A DNA stretch of 64,000 nt, from NCBI RefSeq assembly GCF_006094695.1, contig NZ_CP035103.1, positions 3,348,001 through 3,412,000 of the forward strand. The letters are read 5' to 3'. The notes beneath the pieces were generated by a model, which was given only the letters and a program-made list of their open reading frames with translations, made no database searches and was not told the DNA's origin. The stretch's first letter is position 1; each line of letters opens with the position of its first letter. Positions 52,023 to 62,301 of the stretch are shown piece after piece. Source of the stretch: Kocuria rosea (GTDB lineage: Bacteria > Actinomycetota > Actinomycetes > Actinomycetales > Micrococcaceae). A program made the position numbers and the translations under genes.

Positions 52023-53212
52023 GCACCACCAGCGCACCCCGTCCCGCCGCCGCGTGGCGCGACCGGCTCACCGGGCCCCGGGGAGCCGCCGCCGGGCTGG
52101 CCCTCGGCGCGCTCCTGCTGCTCGTCCTGGCCCCCCTGACCCTCGGCGGGTTCGGCCTGGGCCTGCTCGGCAAGTACCTGTGCATCGCCATGGTGGCCGT
52201 GGGCATCGGCCTGGCCTGGGGTCGCGGCGGGATGCTCACCATGGGCCAGGGCCTGTTCTTCGGCCTCGGCGCCTACATCATGGCCATGCACCTGCAGCTC
52301 GCGGACACCCGGCTGCTGGGCGAGCAGGTCCCCGAGTTCATGCGGCAGAACGGCGTCACCGAGCTGCCCGCCGTGTGGGCCGTGTTCGCCCACCCGGTGG
52401 CCGCCGTGCTCGGCGTGGTCCTGGTGCCGGCAGCGGTGGCCGCGGCCCTGGGCCTGGCGATCTTCACCCGGCGGGTCAAGGGCGCCTACTTCGCGATCCT
52501 GTCCCAGGCCCTCGCCGCGGCCTTCGCGGTCTGGCTGATCGGGCAGCCCGTCCTCACCAACGGCTCCAACGGGCTGAGCAGCTTCCGCTCCCTGTTCGGC
52601 TACGACCTCGCCGACCCGCGCAACCAGCTGCTCCTCTACCTCGTCACCGCGGCGCTGCTCCTGGCCATGGTGGCCCTCACCTGGCAGCTCCACCGCAGCC
52701 GGTGGGGCGAGCTGCTCGTGGCGGTGCGGGACCAGGAGGAGCGCGTGCGCTTCCTCGGCCGGGACCCTGCCCTCGTGAAGACCGCCGCCTACGTCCTGGC
52801 CGCGGTGATGGCCGGGATCGGCGGGGCGCTGTTCGTCCCGGTGGTGGGGATCGTCTCCCCCGCCGACGTCGGGGTGATCCCGTCCATCGCGTTCCTCATC
52901 GGCGTGGCCGTCGGCGGCCGCGCGACCCTGCTCGGGCCCGTGCTCGGCTCGATCGCCGTGTCCTTCGCCGAGACGTCCCTGGCCTCCGCGTTCCCGTCCT
53001 TCTGGGTGTACCTCCAGGGCCTGCTCTTCGTGCTGGTGGTCGGGTTCCTGCCCGGCGGCATCGCCTCGCTGCCCGGTGTGCTCCGGCGTCGTCGCCGCAC
53101 CCCCGCGACCGCCCCCGGCGACGGCGACGGCCACGGCCCCGGAGGGGCCACCACCCCCGACGACCCCGTCCCCACCCCGGCAGCGGCCCTGGCCGCGGAG
53201 GAGGCCCGATGA
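52019..53212 (+). CDS. urtC: urea ABC transporter permease UrtC
   Basis: 397 residues; ATG overlaps the urtB stop. LivM-type permease with about ten membrane segments: LAWGRGGMLTMGQGLFFGLGAYIMAMHL and VAVGGRATLLGPVLGSIAVSFAETSL. A Pro/Ala-rich tail of about 40 residues follows the last segment. It overlaps urtD by 4 bases. Confidence 0.92.
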   Translation: MSTTSAPRPAAAWRDRLTGPRGAAAGLALGALLLLVLAPLTLGGFGLGLLGKYLCIAMVAVGIGLAWGRGGMLTMGQGLFFGLGAYIMAMHLQLADTRLLGEQVPEFMRQNGVTELPAVWAVFAHPVAAVLGVVLVPAAVAAALGLAIFTRRVKGAYFAILSQALAAAFAVWLIGQPVLTNGSNGLSSFRSLFGYDLADPRNQLLLYLVTAALLLAMVALTWQLHRSRWGELLVAVRDQEERVRFLGRDPALVKTAAYVLAAVMAGIGGALFVPVVGIVSPADVGVIPSIAFLIGVAVGGRATLLGPVLGSIAVSFAETSLASAFPSFWVYLQGLLFVLVVGFLPGGIASLPGVLRRRRRTPATAPGDGDGHGPGGATTPDDPVPTPAAALAAEEAR

Positions 53213-54087
53213 ACGCCGCCGCACGCCCCGAGATGCTGTCCGCGCGCCGCCCCGAGTGGAGGAGCTCCCTGCTGGGCCGCACCCCGCCGCAGCCCGGCGG
53301 GCTGCGCACGGGCCGCCCCTCCTACCTCGAGATCACGGACCTCACCGTGTCCTTCGGGAGCTTCACGGCCGTGGACGGCGTGGACCTCGTGGTCAACCAG
53401 GGCGACCTGCGCTTCCTCATCGGCCCCAACGGCGCCGGGAAGACCACCCTCATCGACGCCGTGACCGGGCTCGTCCCGGCGCGCGGGTCGATCGACCACG
53501 ACGGCCACCAGCTGGTGGGCCGCAGGACGCACCGGATCACCCGGCTGGGCGTGGGCCGCACCTTCCAGACCGCGAGCGTCTTCGAGCAGCTCACGGTCCT
53601 CCAGAACCTCGACATCGCCGCGGAGGCCGGCCGCCCGCCCCTGTCCCTGCTCGCCGCCCGGCGGTCCGTGTCCCGGGAGGTGGAGGAGGCCCTCGAGATC
53701 ATCAACCTCTCCGCCCTGCGGGACGTCCCGGCCGGGGTGCTGGCCCACGGGCAGAAGCAGTGGCTCGAGATCGGGATGCTGCTCGTGCAGAAGGCGCAGG
53801 TTCTGCTGCTCGACGAGCCCGTGGCCGGGATGAGCCACGAAGAACGGGAGCAGACCGGTGAGCTGCTGCGCCGGATCGGCGGCGACCGGATCACGATCGT
53901 GGTGGAGCACGACATGGAGTTCCTGCGCCGCTACGCCACCTCCGTCACCGTGATGGCCGACGGCCGGGTGATCAGCGAGGGCTCCGTGGCCCACGTGCAG
54001 GCCGACCCGCGGGTCCAGGAGATCTACCTGGGCACCGCGGCCACCGCCGCCGCCACCGCAGCCGACTCCCGGGAAGGGGACTCCTGA
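53209..54087 (+). CDS. urtD: urea ABC transporter ATPase UrtD
   Basis: 292 residues from ATG 53209. Walker A GPNGAGKTT, Q-loop region GVGRTFQTASVFEQLTVLQNL, a degenerate signature LAHGQKQWLEI and Walker B VLLLDEPVAGMS, as in LivG/UrtD proteins. The first 40 residues extend beyond the core, as is common for UrtD. It powers transport with UrtE. Confidence 0.93.
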   Translation: MNAAARPEMLSARRPEWRSSLLGRTPPQPGGLRTGRPSYLEITDLTVSFGSFTAVDGVDLVVNQGDLRFLIGPNGAGKTTLIDAVTGLVPARGSIDHDGHQLVGRRTHRITRLGVGRTFQTASVFEQLTVLQNLDIAAEAGRPPLSLLAARRSVSREVEEALEIINLSALRDVPAGVLAHGQKQWLEIGMLLVQKAQVLLLDEPVAGMSHEEREQTGELLRRIGGDRITIVVEHDMEFLRRYATSVTVMADGRVISEGSVAHVQADPRVQEIYLGTAATAAATAADSREGDS

Positions 54088-54779
54088 TGCTCGAGCTCCA
54101 GGACGTGCACACCGGCTACGGCCGCACCGAGGTGGTCCACGGCGTGGACCTCACCGTCGGTGGGGACGCCGTGGTCGCCCTCCTCGGCCACAACGGGGCG
54201 GGCAAGACCACGCTGCTGCGGGCGGTCGTGGGCCTCAACAGGGTGACCTCCGGCCGGATCCTGCTCGACGGCGAGGACATCACCGGGCTCAGCGGGCACG
54301 CCCGGGTCCGCCGCGGCATGGCCTACGTCCCGCAGGGCCAGCGCTCCTTCGGCGGGCTCAGCGTCCGGGAGAACCTCCAGGTGGTGGCCGACGGCCGGCG
54401 GAACGGGCGGGCCGCCGTCGACCGGTCCCTGGCGATGTTCCCGGCCCTCGAGGGGCTGCTCGAGCGCCGGGCCGGGCTGCTCTCGGGCGGGCAGCGCCAG
54501 CAGCTGGCGATCGCCCGCGCCCTGATCACCGAGCCGTCCCTGCTGATCCTCGACGAGCCCACCGAGGGCATCCAGCCGTCCGTGGTCCAGGAGATCGAGC
54601 AGAAGATCCTGCAGCTGGCCGCCGGCACCGGGATCCGGGTGCTGCTGGTGGAGCAGCGGATCGGCTTCGCCCTGGGCTCGGCCACGGACTGGTACGTCCT
54701 GGACTCCGGGCGGGTCAGCGCCTCCGGCCGCGCCGGGGAGCGGGCCGAGGAGCACGCCCGGGCGGCGCTCGCCCTGTGA
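54087..54779 (+). CDS. urtE: urea ABC transporter ATPase UrtE
   Basis: 230 residues; ATG overlaps the urtD stop (TGATG). Walker A GHNGAGKTT, signature LSGGQRQQLAIARAL and Walker B LLILDEPTEGIQPS; the EGIQPSVVQEIE segment is characteristic of UrtE. It completes the transporter just before the urease genes. Confidence 0.93.
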   Translation: MLELQDVHTGYGRTEVVHGVDLTVGGDAVVALLGHNGAGKTTLLRAVVGLNRVTSGRILLDGEDITGLSGHARVRRGMAYVPQGQRSFGGLSVRENLQVVADGRRNGRAAVDRSLAMFPALEGLLERRAGLLSGGQRQQLAIARALITEPSLLILDEPTEGIQPSVVQEIEQKILQLAAGTGIRVLLVEQRIGFALGSATDWYVLDSGRVSASGRAGERAEEHARAALAL

Positions 54780-54839
54780 GCCGGCGCGGGCGCACGCGCC
54801 GGGGCGCCTGCCCGGGCGCCCGCGCCCCGGCACGTGCCG

Positions 54840-54866
54840 GAAACACCCGGTGAACCTCGCCGAAAC
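54840..54866 (+). promoter_or_regulatory. GlnR-like direct repeat before ureA
   Basis: GAAAC-6-TGAAC-6-GAAAC gives three half sites at exact 11-base spacing, about 55-80 bases before the ureA start. This matches the spacing of actinobacterial GlnR boxes, which control nitrogen genes including urease. Binding is not proven. Confidence 0.5.
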
Positions 54867-54921
54867 ACGGAGCCCCTACGGTGACGACTGTCCCTGAGCA
54901 CCCGCCGTCCCGAGGAGAGCC

Positions 54922-55224
54922 GTGCACCTGACACCCCGTGAGCAGGAGAAGCTGCTGGTCGTCGTGGCCGGCGACCTCGCCCGGCGGCGCCGGGACCGGG
55001 GGCTGCGGCTCAACCACCCGGAGGCGGTCGCCCTGATCACCGCCGAGCTGCTGGAGGGCGCCCGGGACGGCCGGACCGTGGCCGAGCTCATGTCCTGGGG
55101 CTCCACGATCCTGGCCCGGGCGGACGTCATGGAGGGCGTGCCGGAGATGGTCCACTCCGTCCAGGTCGAGGCGACCTTCCCGGACGGCACCAAGCTCGTC
55201 ACCGTCCACGACCCCATCCGCTGA
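54922..55224 (+). CDS. ureA: urease gamma subunit
   Basis: 100 residues from GTG 54922, with GAGGAGAG upstream. The UreA sequence [22 protein letters not shown]...[21 protein letters not shown] is complete and of the normal length. Part of the nickel urease trimer that splits urea to ammonia and CO2. It starts the ureABCEFGD operon, 142 bases after urtE. Confidence 0.96.
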   Translation: MHLTPREQEKLLVVVAGDLARRRRDRGLRLNHPEAVALITAELLEGARDGRTVAELMSWGSTILARADVMEGVPEMVHSVQVEATFPDGTKLVTVHDPIR

Positions 55225-55255
55225 CCCGCCCGCCCCCGGCACCGAAGGAGCGCCC

Positions 55256-55633
55256 GTGATCCCCGGAGAGTACGTCCTGCGGCCCGAGCCCGTCGTGATC
55301 AACGCCGGCCGGCCCACCATGGAGCTGGACGTGGTCAACCGCGGCGACCGCCCCGTGCAGGTGGGCTCGCACTTCCACTTCGCCGAGGCCAACCCCGGCC
55401 TCGAGTTCGACCGGACGGCGGCCCGCGGCTTCCGCCTGGACGTCCCCGCCGGCACCGCGGTGCGCTTCGAGCCCGGCGACCGCAAGCGCGTCCGGCTCGT
55501 CGCCCTGGCGGGGCGCCGCGAGGTCCACGGCCTCGCGAACCGGGTGAACGGGCCCCTCGACGCCCCCGGCACGGACGCCCCCGGCACCGACGGCGGCCCC
55601 CGCCCCGACGCTTCCGGGAAGGAGCAGGCATGA
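55256..55633 (+). CDS. ureB: urease beta subunit
   Basis: 125 residues from GTG 55256. Core [19 protein letters not shown]...[18 protein letters not shown] is the UreB signature. The C-terminal 22 residues ([12 protein letters not shown]...) are an unconserved extension with a small APGTD duplication. The end overlaps ureC by 4 bases. Confidence 0.95.
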   Translation: MIPGEYVLRPEPVVINAGRPTMELDVVNRGDRPVQVGSHFHFAEANPGLEFDRTAARGFRLDVPAGTAVRFEPGDRKRVRLVALAGRREVHGLANRVNGPLDAPGTDAPGTDGGPRPDASGKEQA

Positions 55634-57342
55634 GCCACGAGATGTCCCGCGCCCAGTACACGAGCCTCTACGGGCCCACCACCGGGGACCTGGTGCGCCT
55701 GGCGGACACCGAGCTGTTCCTCGAGGTGGAGCACGATCGCACGGTCCCCGGGGACGAGGTGGTCTTCGGCGGGGGCAAGGTGATCCGGGACGGCATGGGC
55801 CACAACGGGCGGCTGACCCGGGACGACGGCGTGGTGGACACCGTGGTCACCAACGCCGTGGTGCTCGACGCCTCCGGGATCTACAAGGCGGACGTCGGCA
55901 TCCGGGACGGGCACATCAGCGGGATCGGCAAGGCCGGCAACCCGGACATCATGGACGGCGTCGACATCCTGATCGGCGCCTCCACCGAGGTGATCGCCGG
56001 CGAGGGCCGGATCCTCACCGCGGGCGGGATCGACTCCCACATCCACTTCATCGGCGCCGACCAGATCGGCACGGCCCTGTCCTCCGGGATCACCACGATG
56101 TTCGGCGGCGGCACGGGCCCCGCCGAGGGCTCCAACGCCACCACGATCACCCCCGGCGCGTGGCACCTCGCCCGCATGTTCCGGGCCCTCGACGGCTACC
56201 CGATGAACTTCGGGCTGCTCGGGAAGGGCCACGCGAGCGCCGCCGAGCCCCTCGCGGAGCAGATCCGCGCCGGCGCCGTGGGGCTCAAGATCCACGAGGA
56301 CTGGGGCGCCACCACGGCGGCGATCGACACGGCCCTGGGCGTGGCCGACGAGTTCGACGTGCAGGTGGCCATCCACACCGACACCCTCAACGAGTGCGGG
56401 TTCCTGGAGGACACGGTGGCCGCGATCGGCGGGCGCGTCATCCACACGTTCCACACCGAGGGCGCCGGCGGCGGCCACGCCCCGGACATCATCCGCATCG
56501 CGGCCCTGCCCCACGTGCTGCCGTCCTCGACGAACCCCACGCTGCCCTTCACCCGGAACACGGCGGAGGAGCACCTGGACATGCTCATGGTCTGCCACCA
56601 CCTCAACCCGGACATCCCGGAGGACGTGGCGTTCGCGGACTCCCGGATCCGGCCCGAGACGATCGCCGCCGAGGACGTGCTGCACGACCTGGGCGTGTTC
56701 TCCATGACCTCCTCCGACTCCCAGGCCATGGGCCGCGTGGGCGAGGTGGTGCTGCGCACCTGGCAGCTCGCCGACCAGATGAAGCGGCGCACCGGGCCCC
56801 TGCCCGAGGAGACGGGCCGCGGGGACAACGCCCGACTGAAGCGCTACGTGGCCAAGTACACGATCAACCCGGCGGTCGCGCACGGGATCGCCGATGTCGT
56901 GGGCTCGGTCGAGCCGGGCAAGTTCGCGGACCTCGTGCTGTGGGACCCGGTGTTCTTCGGGGTCAAACCGCACGCCGTGCTCAAGGGCGGGCAGATCGTG
57001 CACTCGCTCATGGGCGACCCCAACGCCTCGATCCCCACCCCGCAGCCGCAGCTGATGCGGGACGCGTTCGGCGCGAAGGGCACCGCCCCGCACGCCAACT
57101 CCATCACCTTCATGTCCCGCGCCGCCGTCGAGGCGGGCGTCGGCGAGCGCCTGGGCCTGCGCAAGCGGGTGCTGCCCGTGGGCGGGATCCGCGGCCTGAC
57201 CAAGCAGGACATGCGGCACAACCACGCCACCCCGGAGATCGAGGTGGACCCGCAGACCTACGAGGTCCGCGTGGACGGCGAGATCGCCACGTGCGAGCCC
57301 GCCGAGGAGCTGGCTATGGCCCAGCGCTACTTCCTGTTCTGA
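55630..57342 (+). CDS. ureC: urease alpha (catalytic) subunit
   Basis: 570 residues. All nickel-site elements are present: HIHFI, the carbamylated lysine in [11 protein letters not shown], His in [10 protein letters not shown] and [15 protein letters not shown], and the flap [22 protein letters not shown]. It hydrolyses urea in the cytoplasm once loaded with nickel by UreDEFG. Length is standard, with no defects. Confidence 0.97.
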   Translation: MSHEMSRAQYTSLYGPTTGDLVRLADTELFLEVEHDRTVPGDEVVFGGGKVIRDGMGHNGRLTRDDGVVDTVVTNAVVLDASGIYKADVGIRDGHISGIGKAGNPDIMDGVDILIGASTEVIAGEGRILTAGGIDSHIHFIGADQIGTALSSGITTMFGGGTGPAEGSNATTITPGAWHLARMFRALDGYPMNFGLLGKGHASAAEPLAEQIRAGAVGLKIHEDWGATTAAIDTALGVADEFDVQVAIHTDTLNECGFLEDTVAAIGGRVIHTFHTEGAGGGHAPDIIRIAALPHVLPSSTNPTLPFTRNTAEEHLDMLMVCHHLNPDIPEDVAFADSRIRPETIAAEDVLHDLGVFSMTSSDSQAMGRVGEVVLRTWQLADQMKRRTGPLPEETGRGDNARLKRYVAKYTINPAVAHGIADVVGSVEPGKFADLVLWDPVFFGVKPHAVLKGGQIVHSLMGDPNASIPTPQPQLMRDAFGAKGTAPHANSITFMSRAAVEAGVGERLGLRKRVLPVGGIRGLTKQDMRHNHATPEIEVDPQTYEVRVDGEIATCEPAEELAMAQRYFLF

Positions 57343-57408
57343 CCGGCCCGCCGCCCGGGCCCCGCACACCCTGAGACACCCCGAAGCCCCACGAGAGGAC
57401 CCGCACCC

Positions 57409-57897
57409 GTGATCGTCGAAGCCGTCCTCGGCAACCTGGCCGAGCTCACCGAGCCGGAGCGCGCCGGCCTGCACCTGGAGCGGGTCGCGCTCTCCGGGCC
57501 CGAGCTGCGCAAGCGCGTCCAGCGGGTCGTGACCGACCACGGCACCGAGGTGGGGATCCGGCTGAGCTCGCGGCGGGAGCTCAGGGACGGCGACATCCTG
57601 CACCGGGACGGCCACAGCGCCGTCGTCGTCTCGACCCTGCCCACCGACGTCCTGGTGGTCGCGCCCGCCACGATCGAGCAGATGGGCTTCGTGGCCCACT
57701 CCCTGGGCAACCGGCACCTGCCCGCCCAGTTCCTCGGCCCCGCGGCCGGGGTCCCCGAGCTGCCCGGCCACGACGGGGTCATGGTGCTCCAGTACGACCA
57801 CACGGCCGAGGCCTTCCTGCAGGGCGCCGGGGTGCGCTTCGCTCGCGTCGAGCGGCAGATGGAGGTCCCCTTCCGCCATGCCGAGCACACCCACTGA
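57409..57897 (+). CDS. ureE: urease accessory protein UreE (nickel carrier)
   Basis: 162 residues from GTG 57409. UreE fold with the conserved segment IEQMGFVAHSLGNRHLPAQF, in which the His is the dimer-interface nickel ligand, and a short C-terminal HAEHTH instead of a long His tail. It delivers nickel to the apo-urease complex. The 3' end overlaps ureF by 20 bases. Confidence 0.93.
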   Translation: MIVEAVLGNLAELTEPERAGLHLERVALSGPELRKRVQRVVTDHGTEVGIRLSSRRELRDGDILHRDGHSAVVVSTLPTDVLVVAPATIEQMGFVAHSLGNRHLPAQFLGPAAGVPELPGHDGVMVLQYDHTAEAFLQGAGVRFARVERQMEVPFRHAEHTH

Positions 57898-58600
57898 GCA
57901 CTCCCCCGCGGGCGCCGCCGGATCGCTCGCCGGGACGCTCGCCGTGCTGCAGCTGGCCGACTCCGCCCTGCCCACCGGCGCGTTCGCCCACTCCCTGGGG
58001 CTCGAGACCTACGTGGACGACGGCACGGTCCACGACGAGCCGAGCTTCCTGGCCTGGGTCCGGCACTGCCTGCACCACCAGGTGGTGCCGGCGGAGGGCT
58101 GGGCGGTGCGCGCGGTCGCCACGGCGGCCGACGACGACGCCGTGTGGCGCGCCGACGACCTGCTGGCCGCCCAGGCCCTGCCCGTCCAGGTGCGGGACGC
58201 CGCGACCGCGATGGGCCGGCGGATGACCGACATCGGCGCCGAGAACTTCCCCTCCCCCCGGCTGCTGGCCTACGCGCAGCGCCAGCGCGCCGGGACGAGC
58301 CGCGGCAGTCCCGCGGTGGCCTTCGCGCTCGTGGGCGCCGGCATGGGCGTGACCTGGGAGCAGCTGGCCGGCGCGTACCTCTTCTCGACCGTGACCTCCC
58401 TGACCCAGAACGCCGTGCGCGGCATCCCCATCGGCCAGAACGCGGGCCAGCGCGTGCTGCGCGCCCTGCACGAGGACGTCGCCCGCGGCGTCGAGCGGAT
58501 CGGGTCCATGGCCGACCACGAGGCCGGGGCGACCAGTCCCGGCCTGGAGATCGCCCAGATGCGCCACGCCTGGCAGCGGGCCCGCATGTTCATGTCCTGA
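57878..58600 (+). CDS. ureF: urease accessory protein UreF
   Basis: 240 residues from ATG 57878. UreF features: LQLADSALPTGAFAHSLGLE near residue 30 and SLTQNAVRGIPIGQNAGQRVL near 170. It works with UreD and UreG as the nickel-insertion complex and helps gate GTP hydrolysis by UreG. Confidence 0.93.
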   Translation: MPSTPTEHSPAGAAGSLAGTLAVLQLADSALPTGAFAHSLGLETYVDDGTVHDEPSFLAWVRHCLHHQVVPAEGWAVRAVATAADDDAVWRADDLLAAQALPVQVRDAATAMGRRMTDIGAENFPSPRLLAYAQRQRAGTSRGSPAVAFALVGAGMGVTWEQLAGAYLFSTVTSLTQNAVRGIPIGQNAGQRVLRALHEDVARGVERIGSMADHEAGATSPGLEIAQMRHAWQRARMFMS

Positions 58601-58648
58601 CCCACCACCGCACCGACCGCACCGACCGCACCGACCCAGGAGCTCACC

Positions 58649-59302
58649 ATGACCACCGTCTCCCCCGCCCCCTCCGCGCCGACCGGCCGCGGCCCCGTGC
58701 GCATCGGCGTGGGCGGGCCCGTGGGCGCCGGCAAGACCCAGCTCGTGGAGCGGGTCACCCGCGCGCTGATCCACGAGGTCTCGATGGCCGCGATCACCAA
58801 CGACATCTACACGATCGAGGACGCCAGGATCCTGGCCCGCAACGGCGTGCTGCCGCTGGACCGGATCGTGGGCATCGAGACCGGCGGCTGCCCGCACACC
58901 GCGATCCGCGAGGACACCTCGATGAACGAGGCCGCGATCGAGAAGCTGTGCGCCCAGCACCCGGACCTGCAGATCGTGTTCGTCGAGTCCGGCGGGGACA
59001 ACCTCTCCGCCACGTTCAGCCCGGAGCTGGTCGACTTCTCCATCTACATCATCGACGTGGCCCAGGGCGAGAAGATCCCCCGCAAGGCCGGGCAGGGCAT
59101 GATCAAGTCCGACCTGTTCGTCATCAACAAGACCGACCTCGCCCCGCACGTCGGCGCCGACCTCGACGTCATGGCCGCGGACTCCGCCGTGTTCCGCAAG
59201 GACCGCCCGTTCTGCTTCACCAACCTCCGGACCGACGAGGGCCTCGAGCGGATCCTCGCGTGGATCCGGCACGACGTGCTGATGCTGGACATGGTCCCGT
59301 GA
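58649..59302 (+). CDS. ureG: urease accessory GTPase UreG
   Basis: 217 residues from ATG 58649. P-loop [17 protein letters not shown], the CPH metal motif in [13 protein letters not shown], and [13 protein letters not shown]. It hydrolyses GTP to drive nickel insertion into UreC. Its stop overlaps the ureD start (GTGA). Confidence 0.95.
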   Translation: MTTVSPAPSAPTGRGPVRIGVGGPVGAGKTQLVERVTRALIHEVSMAAITNDIYTIEDARILARNGVLPLDRIVGIETGGCPHTAIREDTSMNEAAIEKLCAQHPDLQIVFVESGGDNLSATFSPELVDFSIYIIDVAQGEKIPRKAGQGMIKSDLFVINKTDLAPHVGADLDVMAADSAVFRKDRPFCFTNLRTDEGLERILAWIRHDVLMLDMVP

Positions 59303-60183
59303 CCGCCGCCGCGCCCGCCGCCGCGGCACCCGGCCGGTGTGCCGCGCCGGCCTCCGCGCCGACGGGCCGGCTCGAGCTGGTGCTGGTGCCCCGCGGGGAC
59401 CGGACCGTGGCGGCCCACCAGTTCCACGCCGGCGCCCTGCGCGTGCTGCGCCCGCACCACCTGGACGGGTCGGGGCAGCCGTGCTTCGTCGTCGTCAATC
59501 CCGGCGGCGGGTACCTCGGCGGGGACCGCTACGAGCTGGACGTCACGGTCGGGGCCGCCGGCACCGCTCTGGTCACCACCCAGTCCGCGACCAAGGTCTA
59601 CCGCACCCCGGCCGCTCCCGCCCGCCAGGACGTACGTCTCGCGCTCGGTCCCGGCGCGGTCCTCGAGTACCTGCCGGACCAGCTCATCGCCTACGAGGAC
59701 GCCGACTACGTGCAGTCCACGACCGTGACGATGGACCCCTCGGCCTGCCTCGTGGCGGGCGAGGTGGTCACCCCCGGGTGGGCGCCGGACGGCACCGTCT
59801 TCCGCTACCGCGGCGTGGTGCTGCGCACCGAGGTGCTGATGGGCGGGCGCACGGTGGTCCTCGACAACCTCCGCCTGCGCCCGGGCGAGGATGCCGTGGC
59901 CGGGCTCGGCTTCCTGGAGGGACGCACGCACCTCGGCTCCCTGCTGGTCGTGGACCCCCGGGCGGACCGGGAGCTGGTGGAGGAGGTCCACGGCCTGCTC
60001 GCCGCGGCCGAGGCCCGGGTGCCGGGGCTGCGGTGCGGGGTCTCCGAGCTGCCGGTGCCCGGCCTCGTGGTCCGCGCCCTGGGCCCCGGCTCCGCGGAGC
60101 TCACGGACCTGCTCCTGGACGTCTCGGCGCTGCTGCGCGCGCGGTGGACGGGACAGCCGCGCGTGGCGCTGCGGAAGTACTGA
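59299..60183 (+). CDS. ureD: urease accessory protein UreD
   Basis: 294 residues from GTG 59299. UreD pattern: [48 protein letters not shown] and [13 protein letters not shown]. It is the scaffold of the UreDFG activation complex and closes the urease operon, the usual actinobacterial gene order. No nickel transporter gene follows. Confidence 0.93.
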   Translation: MTAAAPAAAAPGRCAAPASAPTGRLELVLVPRGDRTVAAHQFHAGALRVLRPHHLDGSGQPCFVVVNPGGGYLGGDRYELDVTVGAAGTALVTTQSATKVYRTPAAPARQDVRLALGPGAVLEYLPDQLIAYEDADYVQSTTVTMDPSACLVAGEVVTPGWAPDGTVFRYRGVVLRTEVLMGGRTVVLDNLRLRPGEDAVAGLGFLEGRTHLGSLLVVDPRADRELVEEVHGLLAAAEARVPGLRCGVSELPVPGLVVRALGPGSAELTDLLLDVSALLRARWTGQPRVALRKY

Positions 60184-60325
60184 ACCCCGCCGGCCCTCCC
60201 TCCGGGCCCGGGGCGGCCCCCGGGACCGAGGAGAGGACATGGGACGTCAACCCGCCGGAAACGCCGCGGCCACATGCCGGGACGAGGATGGGGGAACCGG
60301 GCGCACGAGACGGAAGGGGCTCCCC

Positions 60326-60547
60326 ATGACCGCGAGCAGCAGATGGATCCTGGGCCTGGCCCGGGTGCGGCCGGGTGATCGGATCGAGGCCTGGGAGCAC
60401 CGGCAGCCCCGCTTCACCGGCACGGTCAGCGAGGTGGTCCCGCAGCTGGGGATCGCCTGGGTCCTCGAGGACCGCACGGGACTCCGGCGGCTGGTCTCGA
60501 TCCGGGGCCACCGGCTGCGCCGGTCCGAACTGGTGACCTCGGCCTGA
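60326..60547 (+). CDS. small hypothetical protein
   Basis: 73 residues from ATG 60326, with GGAAGGGG upstream. A compact beta-rich chain (VRPGDRIEAWEHRQPRFTGTVSEVVPQLGIAWVLED), which could be an SH3- or Hfq-like barrel. It follows ureD by 142 bases and may be on the same transcript. No family recognised. Confidence 0.55.
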   Translation: MTASSRWILGLARVRPGDRIEAWEHRQPRFTGTVSEVVPQLGIAWVLEDRTGLRRLVSIRGHRLRRSELVTSA

Positions 60548-60638
60548 CCGCCCGGGGCCCTGGCACCGGCGCCGGAACGCGCGCACGATGGACCCCACGG
60601 GCGGGCACCAGGGTCCGCCGCGGCCGGTGGAGGACACG

Positions 60639-61586
60639 ATGCCAGAGGCTCTCACGTTCGACTCGGGCGGCGTCCCGTGCGCCGCCGCGCTGTACCGCCC
60701 GGCGCCGGCCGGCGCCGCGGTGCCCTGCGTGGTCATGGGCCACGGCTTCACCGGCACCCAGGACCAGCTGGCCGAGCACGCCGCCGGCCTCGCGGAGCAC
60801 GGCCTGGCCGTGCTGACCTTCGACTACCGGCGGTTCGGCCGCAGCGGCGGCGCACCCCGGCAGATCGTGGACGCCGCGGAACAGCTCGAGGACTGGCGGG
60901 CAGCCGTGCGCCTGGCCCGCTCCCTGCCCGGCCTCGACCCGGCCCGCACCGCGCTGTGGGGCAGCTCGCTGTCCGGCGGGCACGTCCTGCGGCTGGCCTC
61001 CGAGGACCGGCGGACCCGGGCCGTGGTCGCCCAGGTGCCGGAGTTCGGCAAGGGCTCCGAGGGCACGGCCGGCGAGATCCGGGTCAAGAAGCAGCAGGAG
61101 CACATCCCGCTCGGGCTGCTCCTGCGGACCACCGTCCGGTTGCTGGCCGCCGCGGTCCGCGACGAGCTGCGGGGACGGCGCGGGCTCCCCCCGCGCTGCA
61201 TCCCGGTGTTCGCGCTCCCCGGGGACGTGGGCGCGATCATCGACCCGGACAGCGACCGGTACCTGGAGCACGCCGTGAGGACGGGTCCGTCCTGGCGCAA
61301 CGAGTTCGCGCCCCGGCTGCTCCTACACCCTCCCGTGTACCTGCCGGGCACCGCCGAACGGGTGCGGGCGCCGCTGCTCGTGTGCGTCGCGGAGCAGGAC
61401 ACCGAGACGGATCCGCGGCGGGCCGCGCGGATCGCCCGGGCGGCGCCGCGGGGCGAGGTCGTGACGTACCCGGTGGGGCACTTCGCGGTCTACGAGGACC
61501 CCGTGCGCTCGCGCGTGCTCGAGGACCAGGCCCGGTTCCTGGTCCGCCACCTCCGCCCCGGGGCGGAGCCGGCCGGCGGCCGCTGA
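60639..61586 (+). CDS. alpha/beta hydrolase (dienelactone hydrolase/S9-like)
   Basis: 315 residues from ATG 60639, chosen for GGTGGAGG upstream. Alpha/beta fold with MGHGFTG, nucleophile in WGSSLSGG, acid in CVAEQDTETD and His in GHFAVYED. A long insert (about 150-250) forms a lid. Relatives annotated as acetylxylan esterase- or peptidase-like hydrolases; substrate unknown. Confidence 0.75.
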   Translation: MPEALTFDSGGVPCAAALYRPAPAGAAVPCVVMGHGFTGTQDQLAEHAAGLAEHGLAVLTFDYRRFGRSGGAPRQIVDAAEQLEDWRAAVRLARSLPGLDPARTALWGSSLSGGHVLRLASEDRRTRAVVAQVPEFGKGSEGTAGEIRVKKQQEHIPLGLLLRTTVRLLAAAVRDELRGRRGLPPRCIPVFALPGDVGAIIDPDSDRYLEHAVRTGPSWRNEFAPRLLLHPPVYLPGTAERVRAPLLVCVAEQDTETDPRRAARIARAAPRGEVVTYPVGHFAVYEDPVRSRVLEDQARFLVRHLRPGAEPAGGR

Positions 61587-61722
61587 CGGTTCCCTCGCCC
61601 GGAGCGGCCGAGGCTCCGTCTGCCGGGGGAGGCCCCGGGGCGGGCCGCGCCGATAGCGTGCTGGGAGCGGCCCCGGCGACGGACGCGGGCCGGCCGCGCC
61701 GACCTCCCCCGGAAGGACCCCG

Positions 61723-62196
61723 ATGATCGACGCCCTGCAGGAATTCACCTCCTCCCTGCCGCCGCTGCTCCAGTGGCTGGGGGTGGTGGTGGCAGGAGCG
61801 ATCCCGTTCGTCGAGTCCTACTTCGGGTCCGTCGTCGGCGTCCTGGCCGGCCTCGACCCGGCGATCGCCGTCGGGGCCGCCGTCGTCGGCAACGTCGCCT
61901 CCATGCTGGCGCTGGTCCTGGGCGCGCACGGCCTCCGCCGCAGGTTCGCCGGCGACCCCCGGGAGCCCTCGCCCCGGCAGCAGAGACTGCGCCGGGCCTT
62001 CGACAAGTACGGTGTGGCCGGCGTGAGCCTGCTCGGCCAAACGATCCTGCCCAGCCAGATCACGGCCACCGCCATGGTCTCCTTCGGCGCGGACCGCAAC
62101 GCCGTCATCCGGTGGCAGATCGTCTCCATCGTCCTGTGGGGCGTCGCCTTCGGCACCCTCGCGGCCATGGGAGTCGGCCTGCTGGACGCCGGCTGA
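61723..62196 (+). CDS. small multi-drug export protein-like membrane protein
   Basis: 157 residues from ATG 61723. Three to four membrane segments with GAIPFVESYFGSVVGVLAGLDP and GVAGVSLLGQTILPSQITATAMVSFGA, resembling the Sm_multidrug_ex family and related DedA-like small exporters. Function not established for most members. Single gene between hydrolase and histidine kinase. Confidence 0.7.
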   Translation: MIDALQEFTSSLPPLLQWLGVVVAGAIPFVESYFGSVVGVLAGLDPAIAVGAAVVGNVASMLALVLGAHGLRRRFAGDPREPSPRQQRLRRAFDKYGVAGVSLLGQTILPSQITATAMVSFGADRNAVIRWQIVSIVLWGVAFGTLAAMGVGLLDAG

Positions 62197-62301
62197 GCCG
62201 CGCCGGCGCCCGGAGCGCCGGGCCGGGGTGCGGAAAACCGCAGGCGTACCAGGTGGAGAACGTCGCTGCGGCGACGACCCCCGCGACCGTAGCGTGAAGG
62301 C

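Noticed and set aside
54780..54839. GC-rich hairpins after urtE as a terminator
   Set aside because: Several overlapping GC pairings are possible and none stands out; the region may equally allow read-through into ureA.
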